Shown here: positions 1 to 12,066 of the stretch, in pieces | Position numbering within the stretch: position 1 is the first letter of the stretch | Layout: every line of letters begins with the position of its first letter | NCBI GenBank assembly: GCA_030035585.1 | Contig: CM057482.1 | Location: 59,896,828-59,960,827 of the forward strand | Direction of reading: 5' to 3' | From: Dugong dugon | Lineage: Eukaryota; Chordata; Mammalia; Sirenia; Dugongidae | DNA length: 64,000 nt | Position numbers and translations under genes: made by a program | Notes under the pieces: generated by a model | What the model was told of the DNA's origin: nothing | The model's database searches: none | What the model saw: only the letters and a program-made list of their open reading frames with translations

Positions 1-1917
1 GGCTCCTTATCTACTATCTAGTTAGTGTTTTCCATCCCCACCGCTCCCTCCCTTGTAACCATCAAATATTGTTTCTTTCTGTGTGGAAACACTTTCTTGG
101 GTTTTTATAATAGGGGTCTCTTACAGCATTTGTCCTTTTGCGACTGACTTACTTCACTCAGCATAATGCCCTCCAGATTCATCCATGTTGTGAGATGTTT
201 TGCAGATTTATCATTGTTCTTTATTGTTGCATAGTATTCCTTGTGTGCATGTACCATAGCTTGTTTATTCATTCATCTGTTGATGGGCACTTAGGTTGTT
301 TCCATCTTTTTGCTATTGTGAATAATGCTGCAATGAACATTGGTGTGCATATATCTATTTATGTGATGGCCCTTATTTCTCTAAGATATATTCCTAGGAG
401 TGGGATTGCTGGATCGTATGGTATTTCTATTTCTAGCTTTTTAAGGAAGCATCATATCATTTTCCAAAATGATTGTACCATTTTGCATTCCCACCAGCAG
501 TGAGAGCAAAAGAGTTCCAATCTCCCTGCAACCACTCCAACATTTGTTATTTTCTGGTTTTTTTATTATTATTATTATTTGTGCCAGTAATGTGGGGGTG
601 AGACAGTATCTCATTTAGTTTTTATTTGCATTTCTCTAATGGCTGGTGATCGTGAGCATTTCCTCATGTGTCTGCTAGCAGTCTGAATGTCTTCTTTGGT
701 GAAGTGTCTGTTCATATCCTTTGCCCATTTTTAATTGGATTATTTGTCTTTTTTTTTTTTTTTTTTAAGGGTGTTGGATTTTCCTATAGATTTTAGGGAT
801 TAGAACTTAGTCGGATATGTCATAGCCAAAAAATTTTTCCCACTCTGTAAATTCTCTTTTTGCTCTTTTGGTGAAGTCTTTCAATGAACATAAGTATTTA
901 ATTTTTAGGAGATCCTATATATCAAGCTTAACTTCTGGTCTTTGTGTATTGTTAATTATGGTTATATGCTGTTTATGCTGTATATTAGGACTCCAGTGTT
1001 GACCTTATTTTTTTCCATGATTTTTATAGTTTTTGGTTTTATATTTAGGTCTTTGATCCTTTTTGAATTTGTTTTTGTGTATGGTGTGAGGTATGGATCC
1101 TGTTTCATTTTTTTACAGATAGACATCCAGTTTTGCCAGCACCATTTGTTAAAGAGGCTGTCTTTTCCCCATTTAATGGACTTTGGGTCTTTGTCAAAGA
1201 TCAAGTGACAGTAGATGGATTTATATCTGGGTTGTTAATTCTGTTCCATTGGTCAATGTTTCTGTTATTGTATCAGTACCAGGCTGTTTTGACTACTGTA
1301 GCTTTATAGGAGGTTCTGAGGTCAGGTAGTGTGAGGCCTCCTACTTTGTTCTTCTTCTTTGATAATGCTTTACTTATCTGGGGCCACTTCCCTTTCCAAA
1401 TAAAGTTAATGATTAGTTTTTCCATCTCTTTAAAGAACGTTGCTGGTATTTGGATCGGGATTGCACTGTGTAGATTGCTTTGGAAGAATTGACATTTTCA
1501 CTATGTTAAGTCTACTTATCCATGAACACAGTATGTTTTTCCATTTTTGTAGGTCTCTTTTGGTTTCTTGCAGTAGTGTTTTGTAGTTTTCTTTGTATAG
1601 GTCTTTTACATCCCTGGTTAGATTTATTCCTAAGTATTTTATTTGGGGGGGGGGGGCTATTGTAAATGTTATTGCTTTCCTGATTTCCTTTTCATAGTTG
1701 TCTTTACTGGTGTATAGGAATCCAACTGATTTTTGTATGTTTATCTTGTATCCTGCAACTCTGCTGAATCTTTCTATTAGTTCCAGTAGTTTTCTTGTGG
1801 AGTCTTTATGGTTCTGTATGTGTAGTATCATATCATCTGTGAATAGAGAAAGTTTTACTTCTTCTTTACCAATTTGGATGCACTTTATTTCTTTTTCTTG
1901 CCATATTGCTTCTAGAA
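1..1917 (-). mobile_element. L1 LINE, 5'-truncated, 3' end outside the window
   Basis: Read on the minus strand, this is the last third of L1 ORF2 followed by the start of the 3' UTR, which runs out of the window on the left. The 1430-1831 stretch encodes a recognisable thumb-side segment of L1 reverse transcriptase ([30 protein letters not shown]). The catalytic FADD box, just upstream near 1840, reads FTDD, so the enzyme is dead. The right edge at about 1917 cuts ORF2 inside the RT domain, the usual 5' truncation of L1. A run of 11 G at 1646-1656 has grown inside the frame. The 3' UTR wording matches the elements at 4869-11354 and 48645-56706. Confidence 0.9.
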
Positions 1918-2590
1918 CTATATATCAACAAAATTCAATTGTATCTCCATATGCGTAAAAATGACTTGGGGTGGTATGTGAACTCCTCTAATTTCACATG
2001 GGGGAAGAAGAATCAAGATCAACAGCCGAAGGCTGATTCCCATGAGGCAGAGGTCAAACATACCTCCTCTCTCTGCTGTCTTTACCAACTCTGACACCAA
2101 CCGTACCTCCCACAGTGCTCTGTACTTCTCTGCTGGGTTCAATAATTCATTGCAATGGCCACACAGAACTCACATACTATACTCACAGTTATGGAATTTA
2201 TTAGGGAAGCAACAGGTTACAATTCATGCTGAAGAATGCTCAGGATACAGTTATTCCATCAGGACAGCCTCTTCGCAGTCATGCTCACAGACACGCCTCT
2301 CCCTGGCTGTCGGTCTCTGCCCAAAGGCACTCCGCTTTCTTGCTTCATGGGCTTGGAAGCCCACTATGCCATCTTCTGTTGGTCTCTCCTTCCTTGATGG
2401 TAGTGGGCTTTTCTCTATCCCACCTCTTGGGTGGCTCGTTTCAAGCCCAGCAGGATGGAAAAACTGACCAATTCCTTTGGTGGGGTACAATTACCCTGTC
2501 ACACAGTCCCACCCAATCAATTGGGTGGGAGTTTCAAGAGCATGGCTAGAAAGGCCACACAAACGCAATTTATCACACCCCAATATGCTA
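1918..2590 (-). mobile_element. LTR-like block of an endogenous retrovirus, family not assigned
   Basis: This 0.67-kb block has no L1 match and separates a minus-strand L1 from a plus-strand L1. On the minus strand it carries an AATAAA signal (about 2201-2206) followed by a stretch resembling the R/U5 part of old mammalian ERV LTRs (a 'gtgagttctgtgtggcc' run). I could not fix the TG...CA ends or a target duplication, so the LTR call is tentative. Open frames of 60-140 codons on both strands lack any family signature. Alternative: a 3' piece of another old repeat. Confidence 0.4.
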
Positions 2591-3133
2591 GCAATGAAAA
2601 ATCAGAAAATAAATAAATAACCCATACCTCATACCACACACAAAAACAAATTCAAAATGGATTAAGGACGCAAATGGACAAACTAAAACCGTAAAGTTCT
2701 TAGAAAAATGAGCAGGAGCAACGCTGTCAGGCTGAGCTTTCAACAATGGATTATCTAATATAATAACAAAATCAAAAACAGCAAAATACAAAATAAATAA
2801 ATGGGATGTCATAAAAATGAAAAACTTTGCTCATCAAAAGAGTTAAGCAAAAAACTGGAAAGATAAGCTACCAGCTGAGAGACTATCTTTGGAAACCAAA
2901 TATCTGACAAGCCTCTAATAACCAAAATATATATAAAACTTCAACAACTTAACAACAAAAAGACAAATAGCCCAATTATAAAATGGGCTAAGGACTTGAA
3001 TAGACATTTCACCAAACAGGACATTCAAATGTCCACCAAACACATAAAAAGATGCTTGAGGTCATTAGCCATCAGAGAGATGCAAATCCAAACCACAATG
3101 TGATACCATTTCACTCCCATTAAAATGGCTAAG

Positions 3134-3166
<33 letters not shown>

Positions 3167-3735
3167 AGAAAATAACAAATGTTGGCTGAGGTGGGAAAAT
3201 TGGAACCCTTATCCATTGCTGGTAGAAATACAAAATGATACATGGTTTTATGAGAAATCCCAGTTAATTGGCCTAATAACATGTTTAGTGTTTCTGTTTA
3301 CCTTCTAATTTGTTGCGTAGTTCCTGGGGTCTTAAAAGCTTGCAAGTAGCCATCAAGGCTCAATAATTGGTCTGTATTCACCTGGAGAAACAGAGGAAGA
3401 AGGAGAGTCAGGAATAGGTGGAGGATATGGAATGTGTGGCTAATTGCCTCCATGAACAACTGCTTCCTTTGTCATGAGACCAGAAGAACTGGATGGTGCC
3501 CAGCTACCATTACTGAGCAGTTTGATCAAGGATTCCACAGAAGAACCCTGATCAAAAGAGGGAACTTCAGAAGAGATTTTCAAATTCTCATGGACTCCAG
3601 AGTTTCTGGAGCCATGGAAGGTGGATGAGCCCTTGAAACTATTGCCCTGAGTTAATCTTTAAACCCTAAACCCAAAATATCCTCAGGTCTTCTTAAAAAC
3701 AAACAATGATTTAGCTTAACTAGTTAAAAAAAAAA
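2591..3735 (+). mobile_element. L1 LINE, 5'-truncated, with internal deletion
   Basis: 2600-3255 reads as the ORF2 C-terminal end of L1 with many frame breaks and a 26-A run at 3139-3164. At about 3255-3265 it jumps to the L1 3' UTR (3256-3735), recognised by the 'ctggggtcttaaaagct' block at 3325 that recurs in the other L1 tails of this window, and it ends in an A-rich tail at 3724-3735. About 1 kb expected between the two parts is missing, so this is either one deleted element or two abutting ones. Confidence 0.8.
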
Positions 3736-4290
3736 GAAAACCCACCACATGTCTGTCAGTTTGTCATACTATGGTGGCTTGCATATGGCTGTGATACTAG
3801 AAGTTTTGCCACCAATATTTCAAATACCACCAGGGTCACCCATGCTGGACATGTTTCAGTGGAACTTCCAGATTAATACAGACTAGGAAGAAGACCTGGG
3901 AGTCTACTCTGAAAAAATTGGCCAGTGAAAACATTGTGAATAGCAGCAGAACATTGTCTGATATAGTGTCAGAAGATGAGCCCCTCAGGTTGGAAGGCAC
4001 TCATAAGATGACTGGGGAAGAGCTGCCTCCTCAAAGTAGAGTCGACCTTAATGATGTGGATGGAGTCAAGCTTTCGGGACCTTCACTTGCTGATGAGGCA
4101 CGACTCAAAATGAGAATGAACAGCTGCAAACATCCATTAATAACATGAACATGGGATGTACGAACTGTGAATCTAGGAAAATTATAAATTTCAGAACTGA
4201 AATGGAACTCATAAACACTGATATTTTAAGCATTAGTGAGCTGAAATGGAGTGGTATGAGCCATTTTGAATCAGAAACTCACATGATCTA
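3736..4290 (+). mobile_element. RTE LINE copy 1, part 1 of 4 (5' UTR and endonuclease start)
   Basis: This is the 5' end of an afrotherian RTE-type LINE. It runs into the apurinic endonuclease domain near 4147 (the segment around 'tgggatgtacgaactg', the N-terminal endonuclease motif). A short frame at 3918-4148 is leader sequence. The element is cut at 4290 by the LTR at 4291-4809. Pieces at 4810-4868, 11355-12066 and 13377-15058 continue the same element in order, without overlap or gap that I can see, for about 3 kb in total. Confidence 0.8.
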
Positions 4291-4809
4291 TGTCTTAGTC
4301 ATCTAGGGCTGCTATAAGAGAAATACTACAAGAGGATGGCTTCAAAAAAGAGAAATTTATTCTCTCACAGTGTAGGAGGCTAGAAGTCTGAATTCAGCAA
4401 ATCAGCTCCAGGGGAAGGCTTCTCTCTCTGTTGGCTCTAGGGGAAAGTCTTTGTCGTCAGTCTTCCCTTGGTCTACAAGCTTCTCCAAGCAGGAACCCCA
4501 GGTCCAAATGATGCACTCTTTTCCCTGCACTGCTTTCTTGGTGGTATGAGGTCCCCATGTCTCTCTGCTTGCTTCTCTCTTTTATATCTCAAAAGAGATT
4601 GGCTTTAGACAAAATCTAATTGTATAGATTGATTCCTGCCTCATTAACTTAACAGTCACTAATCCCACCTCATTAACATCATAGAGGCAGGATTTACAAC
4701 ACATAGGAAAATTGCATCAGAGGACAAAATGGTAAACAATCACACAATACTGGGAATCATGGCATAGCCAAGTTGACAGATATTTTTAGGGGACACAGTT
4801 CAATTGATA
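4291..4809 (-). mobile_element. Solo LTR, ERVL/MaLR (MLT1-like) family, long form
   Basis: Read on the minus strand it begins near 'tatcaattgaactgtgtcccc' and ends with 'ctaagaca', the layout of MLT1/ERVL LTRs. It splits the RTE between 'gatcta' and 'ctgggaatgac'. Homologous copies lie at 19759-20173, 37954-38356, 39264-47351 (split) and 61679-62195, all on the minus strand. No clean 5-bp target duplication remains here; a few RTE bases are missing at the right junction. No internal retroviral sequence is attached, so it is a solo LTR. Confidence 0.75.
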
Positions 4810-4868
4810 ACTGGGAATGACAAACTGAAGAGGAAGGACACTGCATTCACCTTCATAAAGAATATTTC
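4810..4868 (+). mobile_element. RTE LINE copy 1, part 2 of 4
   Basis: A 59-bp continuation of the RTE endonuclease region ('ctgggaatgacaaactgaag') between the LTR and the L1. Its last bases, 4855-4868 (ataaagaatatttc), recur with one base change and one indel at 11355-11369 on the far side of the L1. That marks them as the target-site duplication of the L1 at 4869-11354. Confidence 0.75.
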
Positions 4869-6521
4869 CCTTCCGGAGAACATGGCACTATAGGTAGAAG
4901 CACCACAACATCCCTCCACAGCAAAGATCTGAAAAACTAAGCCAAACAGAGCAAACAGCAATCCTGAAACCCTAAGCATCAAATGAAGAGATAAAGAACT
5001 CAGCCAAGCACCACATGGAATAAGAAACTGACAGAGAACAGAGAGCTGGGAGAGATACATACAGAGGTTCCTTATCAGCTAATGCAGCATAGATCCACCA
5101 TCTTAGACCCCTATCAGAGACCAACAAACAGGGGGTATGAGAAAGCAGCTTTACAGAACTTCCAGCAGGAGACAGAACAACTGGTAACCAGCGATATATG
5201 CTTTCTTCACTTCCACTAGGCCTCCTCTGCTTCCTGCGGGCAAAGTCTCTTGGCCAGGAAGCACCAGGTTCACCCTGGTGTTGCTTGGATTCCACCTGCC
5301 GGCACTGGCTGGCCCTCTAAATGCCATTTGTTGGCTGCTGGTGTTGATTTTTCCACTCTTTAGATTTCTTCCTTACCTCTCACCACCTCCCCCTCCTTTC
5401 TCTCAAATACCTGGCTCTGTGAGCCATCTTTGCTTCTTCCTGAAAGACTGTGAAATGCAGTTTGAATGTGAGACTGTTTCCCCACCTGTGCTGCCCCGCA
5501 GGTGGGATCCCAGGGCTTTTTTGTTTTTTTTTTTAATTGTTTGTTTGTTTTTCTTTTCTCAAAATGGGAGCCCGTTCTAGCCGGGCAGTAGTGCTCGGCT
5601 AGGGGTCTACCCCCTCAGTCTGTGCAGACTCACAGAGGGACCCCTTAGGACATGTCTTTTTTTTTGTTTTTTTGGGGGGGTTTCTGTTTTTTGGGGGGAA
5701 TTTTCTTGTTCTTTTTTTAAATTTGTTTGTTTTGTTTTCTGTTCCCTCTTTTTCCCTTTTGTCTTTCTTCATTACTCAATTTTGTGTCTTTCTGTACTTT
5801 TCTTCTCTTCCTGTCCCCTGATTACCTGGCACTGAGTGACACCTCTACCCCTTCTAGCCAGGCTGTACTTCATGGCCTGGGACCAACTTCTCCGGACCTC
5901 ATACCTGCACCGGTGGGAACACTGGGAGCTTCTCTTTTCTTTCTAAAATTATGTAATTTTTTTTCTTTTCTTTTCTTTTTTTCTTCTTCTCCTTTTTGCT
6001 TTTCTCCATTTCATAGTCTCTCATCTCTCCATTCCAATGGCAAACTCCCCTAGCACTCCCCTTTGTTTGTTTGTGTGTTTTTGACCCCTGTTCCTCTCTC
6101 CCATACCCACCTTGTCTACACACATCACAATCTCCCTCCTTCATCCTGACTACCTGTACCGTGCACTGAACATCACACCACCAAGCAGCCAAGGCAGGGT
6201 CTATTGATTACTGGCCCACCCTGGTGGCCATAGTAAGTGCCACAAAAAACCCATCCCAGCAACTCCTCTTCAGCTAGACCTGCCGTGTTGTACCATATCT
6301 GAGCGACTGACACTACCAATTGGAGAAGGAGACAAAAAGTATTGTGCCCACAGACGAGCAAACAACAAAGAACACACAGCCCACCTGTTCAGACATAGCC
6401 AAACAAAACAAAACAAAAAAAGGATAAAACAAACAAATCTACAATCAATAAACTAGAAAAATACTACTGAATACCCCGAAGACACCAGACAGTATCAAAA
6501 CATTTACAAAAACAGGACAGG
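4869..6521 (+). promoter_or_regulatory. L1 A 5' UTR (internal promoter region)
   Basis: This is the leader of L1 A, homologous to the reverse complement of 55077-56706. It contains long T/G or T-only runs (5517-5560, 5658-5730, 5945-6000) alternating with imperfect repeats of a 'ggatccca...gggcttttttg' theme near 5505, 5635 and 5910. I infer promoter activity only from the position; no TATA box is visible. Short frames inside it are F/S/P-rich and not protein-like. Confidence 0.65.
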
Positions 6522-7384
6522 ATGGTTCCAATAGACATCCAAAATAAAACACCAGATGACTTTCCAGTAGAAGAAAAGGCAATAGAACAACCTGACAGGG
6601 AATTCAAATCTCTAATATTCAGAGATATCCAGGAGTTGAAGCAAAAAGCAGACAAAAATGAGGAGAAAATAGGCAAATTCATGGAAAATACAGACCAAAA
6701 AATGGAAGAATTCAGGAAACAGTGGAAGACAGCGTCAGTGAAATTGAAGACAAACACTTGGATACAACTCTGAGGAAAAATCAGAAAAAAGAATGAAGAA
6801 AAAGGAAGACACCCTGAGAATTATGTGGTATACAATCAAAAGCAAAGATCTGCAAGTGATTGGAGTTCCAGAACAGGGAGAGAAAACAGAAAACACAGAG
6901 AGGATCATTGAAGAACTGCTGACAGAAAACTTCCCCAATGTCATGAAAGATGAAAACCTGGCCATCCAAGAAGCTCAACGAACCCCATATAGGATAGACC
7001 CCAAAAGAAAGTCACCAAGGCATATCATAATCACACTCACCAAAGCCAAAGATGAACAAAGAATCCTGAGAGCAGCTCGAGAAAAACAAAAAGTCACATA
7101 CAGAGAAGAAAAAATAAGACTAAGCTCAGATTATTTGGCAGAAGCCATGCAGGCTAGAAGGCAATGATGACACATATAAAACCTTTAAAGAAAAAATTGT
7201 CAGCCAAGTATATCCTGCAAAATTCTCACTCAAATATGATGGTGAAATTCTCACTCAAATATGAAATTAGGACATTTCCAAATAAACAGAAATTAAGGGA
7301 ATATGTAAAAACCAAACCAAACTTACAAGAATTATTAAAGGGAATCCTTCAATCTGAGAACATACAACATCGGCTCACAGGCTG
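6522..7384 (+). pseudogene. L1 ORF1 (RNA-binding chaperone) remnant of L1 A
   Basis: L1 ORF1p normally forms trimers through a coiled coil and coats L1 RNA. Here the coiled-coil part is at 6522-6773 (MVPIDIQNKTPDDFPVEEK, then heptad-like ELKQKADKNEEKIGKF). The RRM part is at 6793-7167 (DLQVIGVPE, ...SPRHIIITLTKAKDE) and the C-terminal domain at 7180-7384 (YEIRTFPNKQKLREY). The three parts lie in different frames with stops between them (6771, 7165), so the gene is broken. The N-terminus differs from the ORF1 of the 39576-47130 L1, which begins MARKQQSISNH. Confidence 0.85.
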
Positions 7385-7811
7385 AATCTAGGACGTAGGG
7401 TTGTACGAGACAGATACCAATCTAGGAAATGAACTCTCAAGGACTATCCAAAACCAAAAGAAATACAACAGGGAATCAGAGCAGTTAATCTGTAAATGAC
7501 AACAACTTCAGAACAATAGAAGAGGGAATAAATGGTGTAGGTCTAGAACCTTCTAATGGAGAGGAAGGCAAGGCAATACCAAGTAATAATAGACTGCTTA
7601 AAACTTAGAAAGATAAGGATAAATTTCACAGTAACCACAAAGAAAGTTAACAAACCTATTCAAAAAAATAAAGGGGAAAAACATAAAATCTCAGTAAAAA
7701 CAAAACCTACAGAAACAAAAGAAATTTTAAAAAAAATCCACAAACAAAAAGAATTCAGGAGAGTAAGACGAAAAAAGAAAATGTCAGCATCACAATAAAA
7801 AGCACTACAAA

Positions 7812-10800
7812 ATGACAGCAGTAAACTCACATCTATCAATAATTAAACTGAATGTAAGTGGCCTAAATGCACCCATAAAGACACAGAGAGTGACAGAATG
7901 GATTAAAAAACAGGAGCCATCAATACACTGTCTACAAGAGACACACCTTACAAACAAAGATGTAAATTTATTAAAAATTAAAGGTTGGAAAAAAATATGA
8001 AGCAAAAAACACCAAAAAAGGGCAGGAGTGGCAATAACTAATCTCAGATAAAATAGACTTTAAAACAAAATCTACCATAAAAGACAAAAAAGGACACTAT
8101 CTAATGATTAAGGGGATGATCCATCATGAAGACATAACCACAATAAACATTTACGCACCCAATGACAGGGCTCCAAAATACATACAACAAACTCTAACAG
8201 CACTGAAAAGAGAAATTGACAGTTCCACAATAATAGTAGGAGTCTTCAACACACCACTCTCAGCAAAGGACAGAACATCTAAAAAGAAACTCAGCAAAGA
8301 TACAGAAGACCTAAAGGGCACAATCAGCCAACTTGATCTCATAGACATATATAGAACACTCCACCCTACAGCTGCAAAGTTCACATTCTTTTCCAATGCA
8401 CATGGAACATTCTCCAGAATAGACCACATCTTAGGCCACAGAGATATCCTCAACAAGATTCAAAACTTTGAGAGGATACAAAGCACCTTCTCTGACCACA
8501 ACGCCTTCAAGGTAGAAATTAACAACAGAAAGAGCACGGAAAAAAATCAATTACATGGAAACTGAATAACACCCTGCTTACAAACCACTGGGTAATAGAA
8601 GAAATCAGAGATGGAATAAAAAAATTCCTAGAATCAAATGAGAATGAAAACACATCATACCAAAACCTATGGGACACATCAAAGGCAGTCCTCAGAGGAC
8701 AGTTTATAGCAATAGATGCACATAGCAGAAAAGAAACAAGCGACAAAATCAAAATATTAACTACAGGACTCAAACAAATAGAAAGAGAACAGCAAAAAGA
8801 GCCCACAGTCACCAGAAGAAAGGAAACAATAAAGATCAGAGCAGAAATAAATGAAATAGAGAATAGAAAAACAATAGAAAGAATCAACAAGACCAAAAGT
8901 TGGTTCTTTGAAAGAATCAGCAAAATCGACAAACCACTGGCCAGACTGACAAAGAAAAACAGGAGAGGAAGCAAATAACCCAAATAAGAAAAGAAATGGG
9001 GGACATTACAACAGAGCCAACTGAAATAAAAAGGATCATAGCAGAATATTATGAAAAAGCATGCTCCAAAAAAATTGAAAACCTAGAGGAAATGGATAAA
9101 TTTCTAAAAACACACTACCTACCCAAACTATCACAAAGTGATGCTAAAAATCTGAACAGACCCATAACAAGAGAAGAGATTGAAAAGGTAATTTAAAAAA
9201 CTCCCAACAAAACAAATCCCTAGCCCAGATGGCTTCACTGTAGAATTCTACCAAACATTCAGATAATAGCTTATACCAGTACTACTCAAATTATTTCAGA
9301 ACATAGAAAATGAAGCGACACTTCTTAATTCATTCTATGAAGCCAGCATAACCCTGGTACCAAAACCAGGCAAGACACCACAAAAAAAGAAAATTACAGG
9401 CCAATATCTCTCATAAATATAGATGCAAAAATTCTCAACAAAATTCTAGCCGATAGAATTCAGCATCATATTAAAAAAAAAAAATACACCACGACCAAGA
9501 AGGATTCATACCAGCTATGCAAGGAAGTTTCAACATTAGAAAATCAATCAATGTAATACACCACATAAATAAAAGGAAAGAAAAGAATCACATGATCATC
9601 TCAATTGACATAGTAAAGACATTTGACAAAGTCCAACACCCATTCCTGATAAAAACTCTCAGTAAAATAGGTATAGAAGGGAAATTTCTCAACATAATAA
9701 AAGGTATCTATGCAAACCAACAGCCAAAATCATTCTTAATGGAGAGAGGCAGAAAACATTCCCCTTGAAAACAGGAACAAGACAAGGATGTGCTTTATCA
9801 CCACTCCTATTTAACATTGTGCTGGAAGTTCTAGCTAGAGCAATAAGGCAAGAAAAGGAAATAAAAGGCATCCAAATTGGTAATGAAGACGTTAAACTGT
9901 CGTTGTTTGTGGATGATATGATACTGTACATAGAAAACCCTAAGGACTCCGTGGGAAAACTACTGAAACTAATAGAAAGATTCAGAAGAGTAGGAGGATA
10001 CAAGATAAACATACAAAAATCAGTTGGATTCCTATACACCAATAAAGAGAACAATGAAAAGGATATCAGGAAAACAATACCATTTATAACAGTCCCTAAA
10101 AAAAGAATACTTAGGAATAAATCTAACCAGGGATGTAAAAGACCTATACAAAGAAGACTACAAAACACCACTGCAAGAAATCCAAAGGGATCTACATAAA
10201 TGGGAAAACGCACAATGCTCTGGGATAGGTAGACTCAACATAGCCAAAATGACTATTCTACCCAAAGCAATTTACAAATACAATGCAATCCTGATCCAAA
10301 TAGCAACAACATTCTTTAAAGAGATGGAAAAACTAATCATTAACTTTATATGGAAAGAGAAGAAGCCTTGAGTAAGTAAAGCACTACTGAAGAAGAAGAG
10401 TAAAGTAGGAGGACTCACACTATCTGACCTCACAACCAGTTACGGTAGTCAAAACAGCCTGGTACCGGTACAAAGACAGAAACACTGACCAGTGTAACAG
10501 AATTGAGAACTCAGATGTAAATCCGTTCTACGGTCACCTGATCTTCGACAAGGGCCCAAAGTCCATCAAATAGGGAAAAGACAGTCTTTTTAACAAATAA
10601 TGCTGGCAAATCTTGATGTCCATCTGCAAAAAAAATGAAACAGGACCCATACCTCACACAATATACAAAAACTAATTTAAAATGGATCAAAAACCTAAAT
10701 AGAAAGCCAAAAACTGTAAAGTTTATAGAAGAAAAAATAAGACCAACACTACAGGCCCTAATACACAGCATTAACAGGATACAAACCATAATCATCAACA

Positions 10801-11354
10801 CACAAACACCAGACGATAGGCTAGATATCTGGGATCTTCTAAAAATCAAACACCTATTCGTTTCAAAAGACTTCACCAAAAGAGTAAAAAGAGAACCTAC
10901 AGACTGGGAAAAAATTTGGGGGCATTACAAGTCAGACAATGGTCTAATCTCTATAATCTACAAGAAAATCCAACACCTCTACAACAAAAAGACAAATTAA
11001 AAAATGTCCAATTAAAAAATGGACAAAGGAAATGAACAGACACTTCATCAAAGAAGTCATTCAAGCGGCCAACAGACACATGAGGAAATGCTCGTTGTCA
11101 CTAGCCATTAGAGAAATGCAAATCAAACCACAATGAGATACCATCTTACCCCAGCATTACCAGCACTAATCAAAAACACTGGAAATAACAAATGTTGGAG
11201 AGGCTGGGGGGAGATCAGAACTCTTATGCACTGCTGGTGGGAATGCATAATGATACAAACATTTTGGAAAATGATATGGCACTTTCTTAGAAAGCCAGAA
11301 ATGGAAATACTATACGATCTGGCAATCCCACTCCTAGGAATATATCCTAGAGAA
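7812..11354 (+). pseudogene. L1 ORF2 (endonuclease/reverse transcriptase) remnant of L1 A
   Basis: ORF2p nicks DNA and reverse-transcribes L1 RNA. The endonuclease starts at 7812 (LSIIKLNVSGLNAP, CLQETHL), breaks near 8000 and resumes at 8104-8565 (INIYAPND, RIDHILGH, FSDHNA). The catalytic GDFN box reads GVFN, so the metal-binding Asp is lost. The RT is split at 9517-9768 ([14 protein letters not shown], first catalytic Asp kept) and 9765-10199 ([28 protein letters not shown] has become FVDD but both Asp remain). Many stops and frameshifts follow. The frame ends with the element at 11354, missing the last C-terminal residues. Confidence 0.88.
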
Positions 11355-12066
11355 ATAAAAGAACATTTCAAGATCTATCCTGAAGTACAACACTGTCAGT
11401 GATAGGATAATATCCATATGCCTACAAAGAAGACCAGTTAATACTACTATTATTCAAATTTACGCACCAAACTCTAAGGCCAAAGATGAAGAAACTGAAC
11501 ATTTTTACCAACTTCTGCTCTCTGAATGTGATCTAACACGCAACCAAGATGCACTGTAATTACTGGTGATCGGAATGCAAAAGTTGGAAAGAGAAGAATT
11601 GGTAGTTGGAAACCATGGCCTTGCTGATAGAAGCAACACCAGAGATCACATAAAAGAATTTTGCAAGACTGACTTCTTCATTGCAAATACCTTTTTTAAA
11701 CAACATAAACGATGACTATACACGAGAACCTTGCCAGATGGAATACATAGGAATCAAATTGACTACCTCTGTGGAAAGAGATGATGGAAAAGCTCAATAT
11801 CATCTTTCAGAAAAAGGCCAGGGGCCAAGTTTGGAACAGATCATCAAGTGCTCATATGCAAGTTCAAGTTGAAGTTGAAGAAAATTAGAACAAGTCTACA
11901 ACAGCTGAAGTATGACCTTGACTATATCCCACCTGAATTTAGAGTTCATCTCAAGAATAGATTTGATGCGTTGAACACTAATGACCGAAGACCAGAGGAG
12001 TTGTGGAATGACATCAAGGACATCATACATGAAGAAAGCAAAAGGTTATTAAAAAGACAAGAAAGG
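11355..12066 (+). mobile_element. RTE LINE copy 1, part 3 of 4
   Basis: This continues the RTE endonuclease and the linker toward the RT domain after the L1 A insertion ('gaacatttcaagatctatcc' onward). 11848-12066 encodes LRRS-like linker text such as YDLDYIPPEFRVHLKNRFDA, also seen in RTE copy 2 near 35100. Frames are broken. It is cut at about 12066 by the 5'-truncated L1 at 12067-13376 and continues at 13377. Confidence 0.8.

Larger units (their letters stand above)
4869..11354 (+). mobile_element. L1 LINE A, full 5' end, 3' end missing, inserted in RTE copy 1
   Basis: The order is a 5' UTR of about 1.65 kb (4869-6521), ORF1 remnant (6522-7384), spacer, then ORF2 remnant (7812-11354). It stops inside the last part of ORF2, without 3' UTR, and is followed directly by RTE sequence. 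The RTE target duplication (4855-4868 and 11355-11369) shows this was a single insertion and that it was already 3'-truncated. The likely cause is premature polyadenylation of its RNA, since the end is followed by only a short A/T-rich stretch. It belongs to the same lineage as the element at 48645-56706: the 5' UTRs align from the first bases. Confidence 0.85.
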
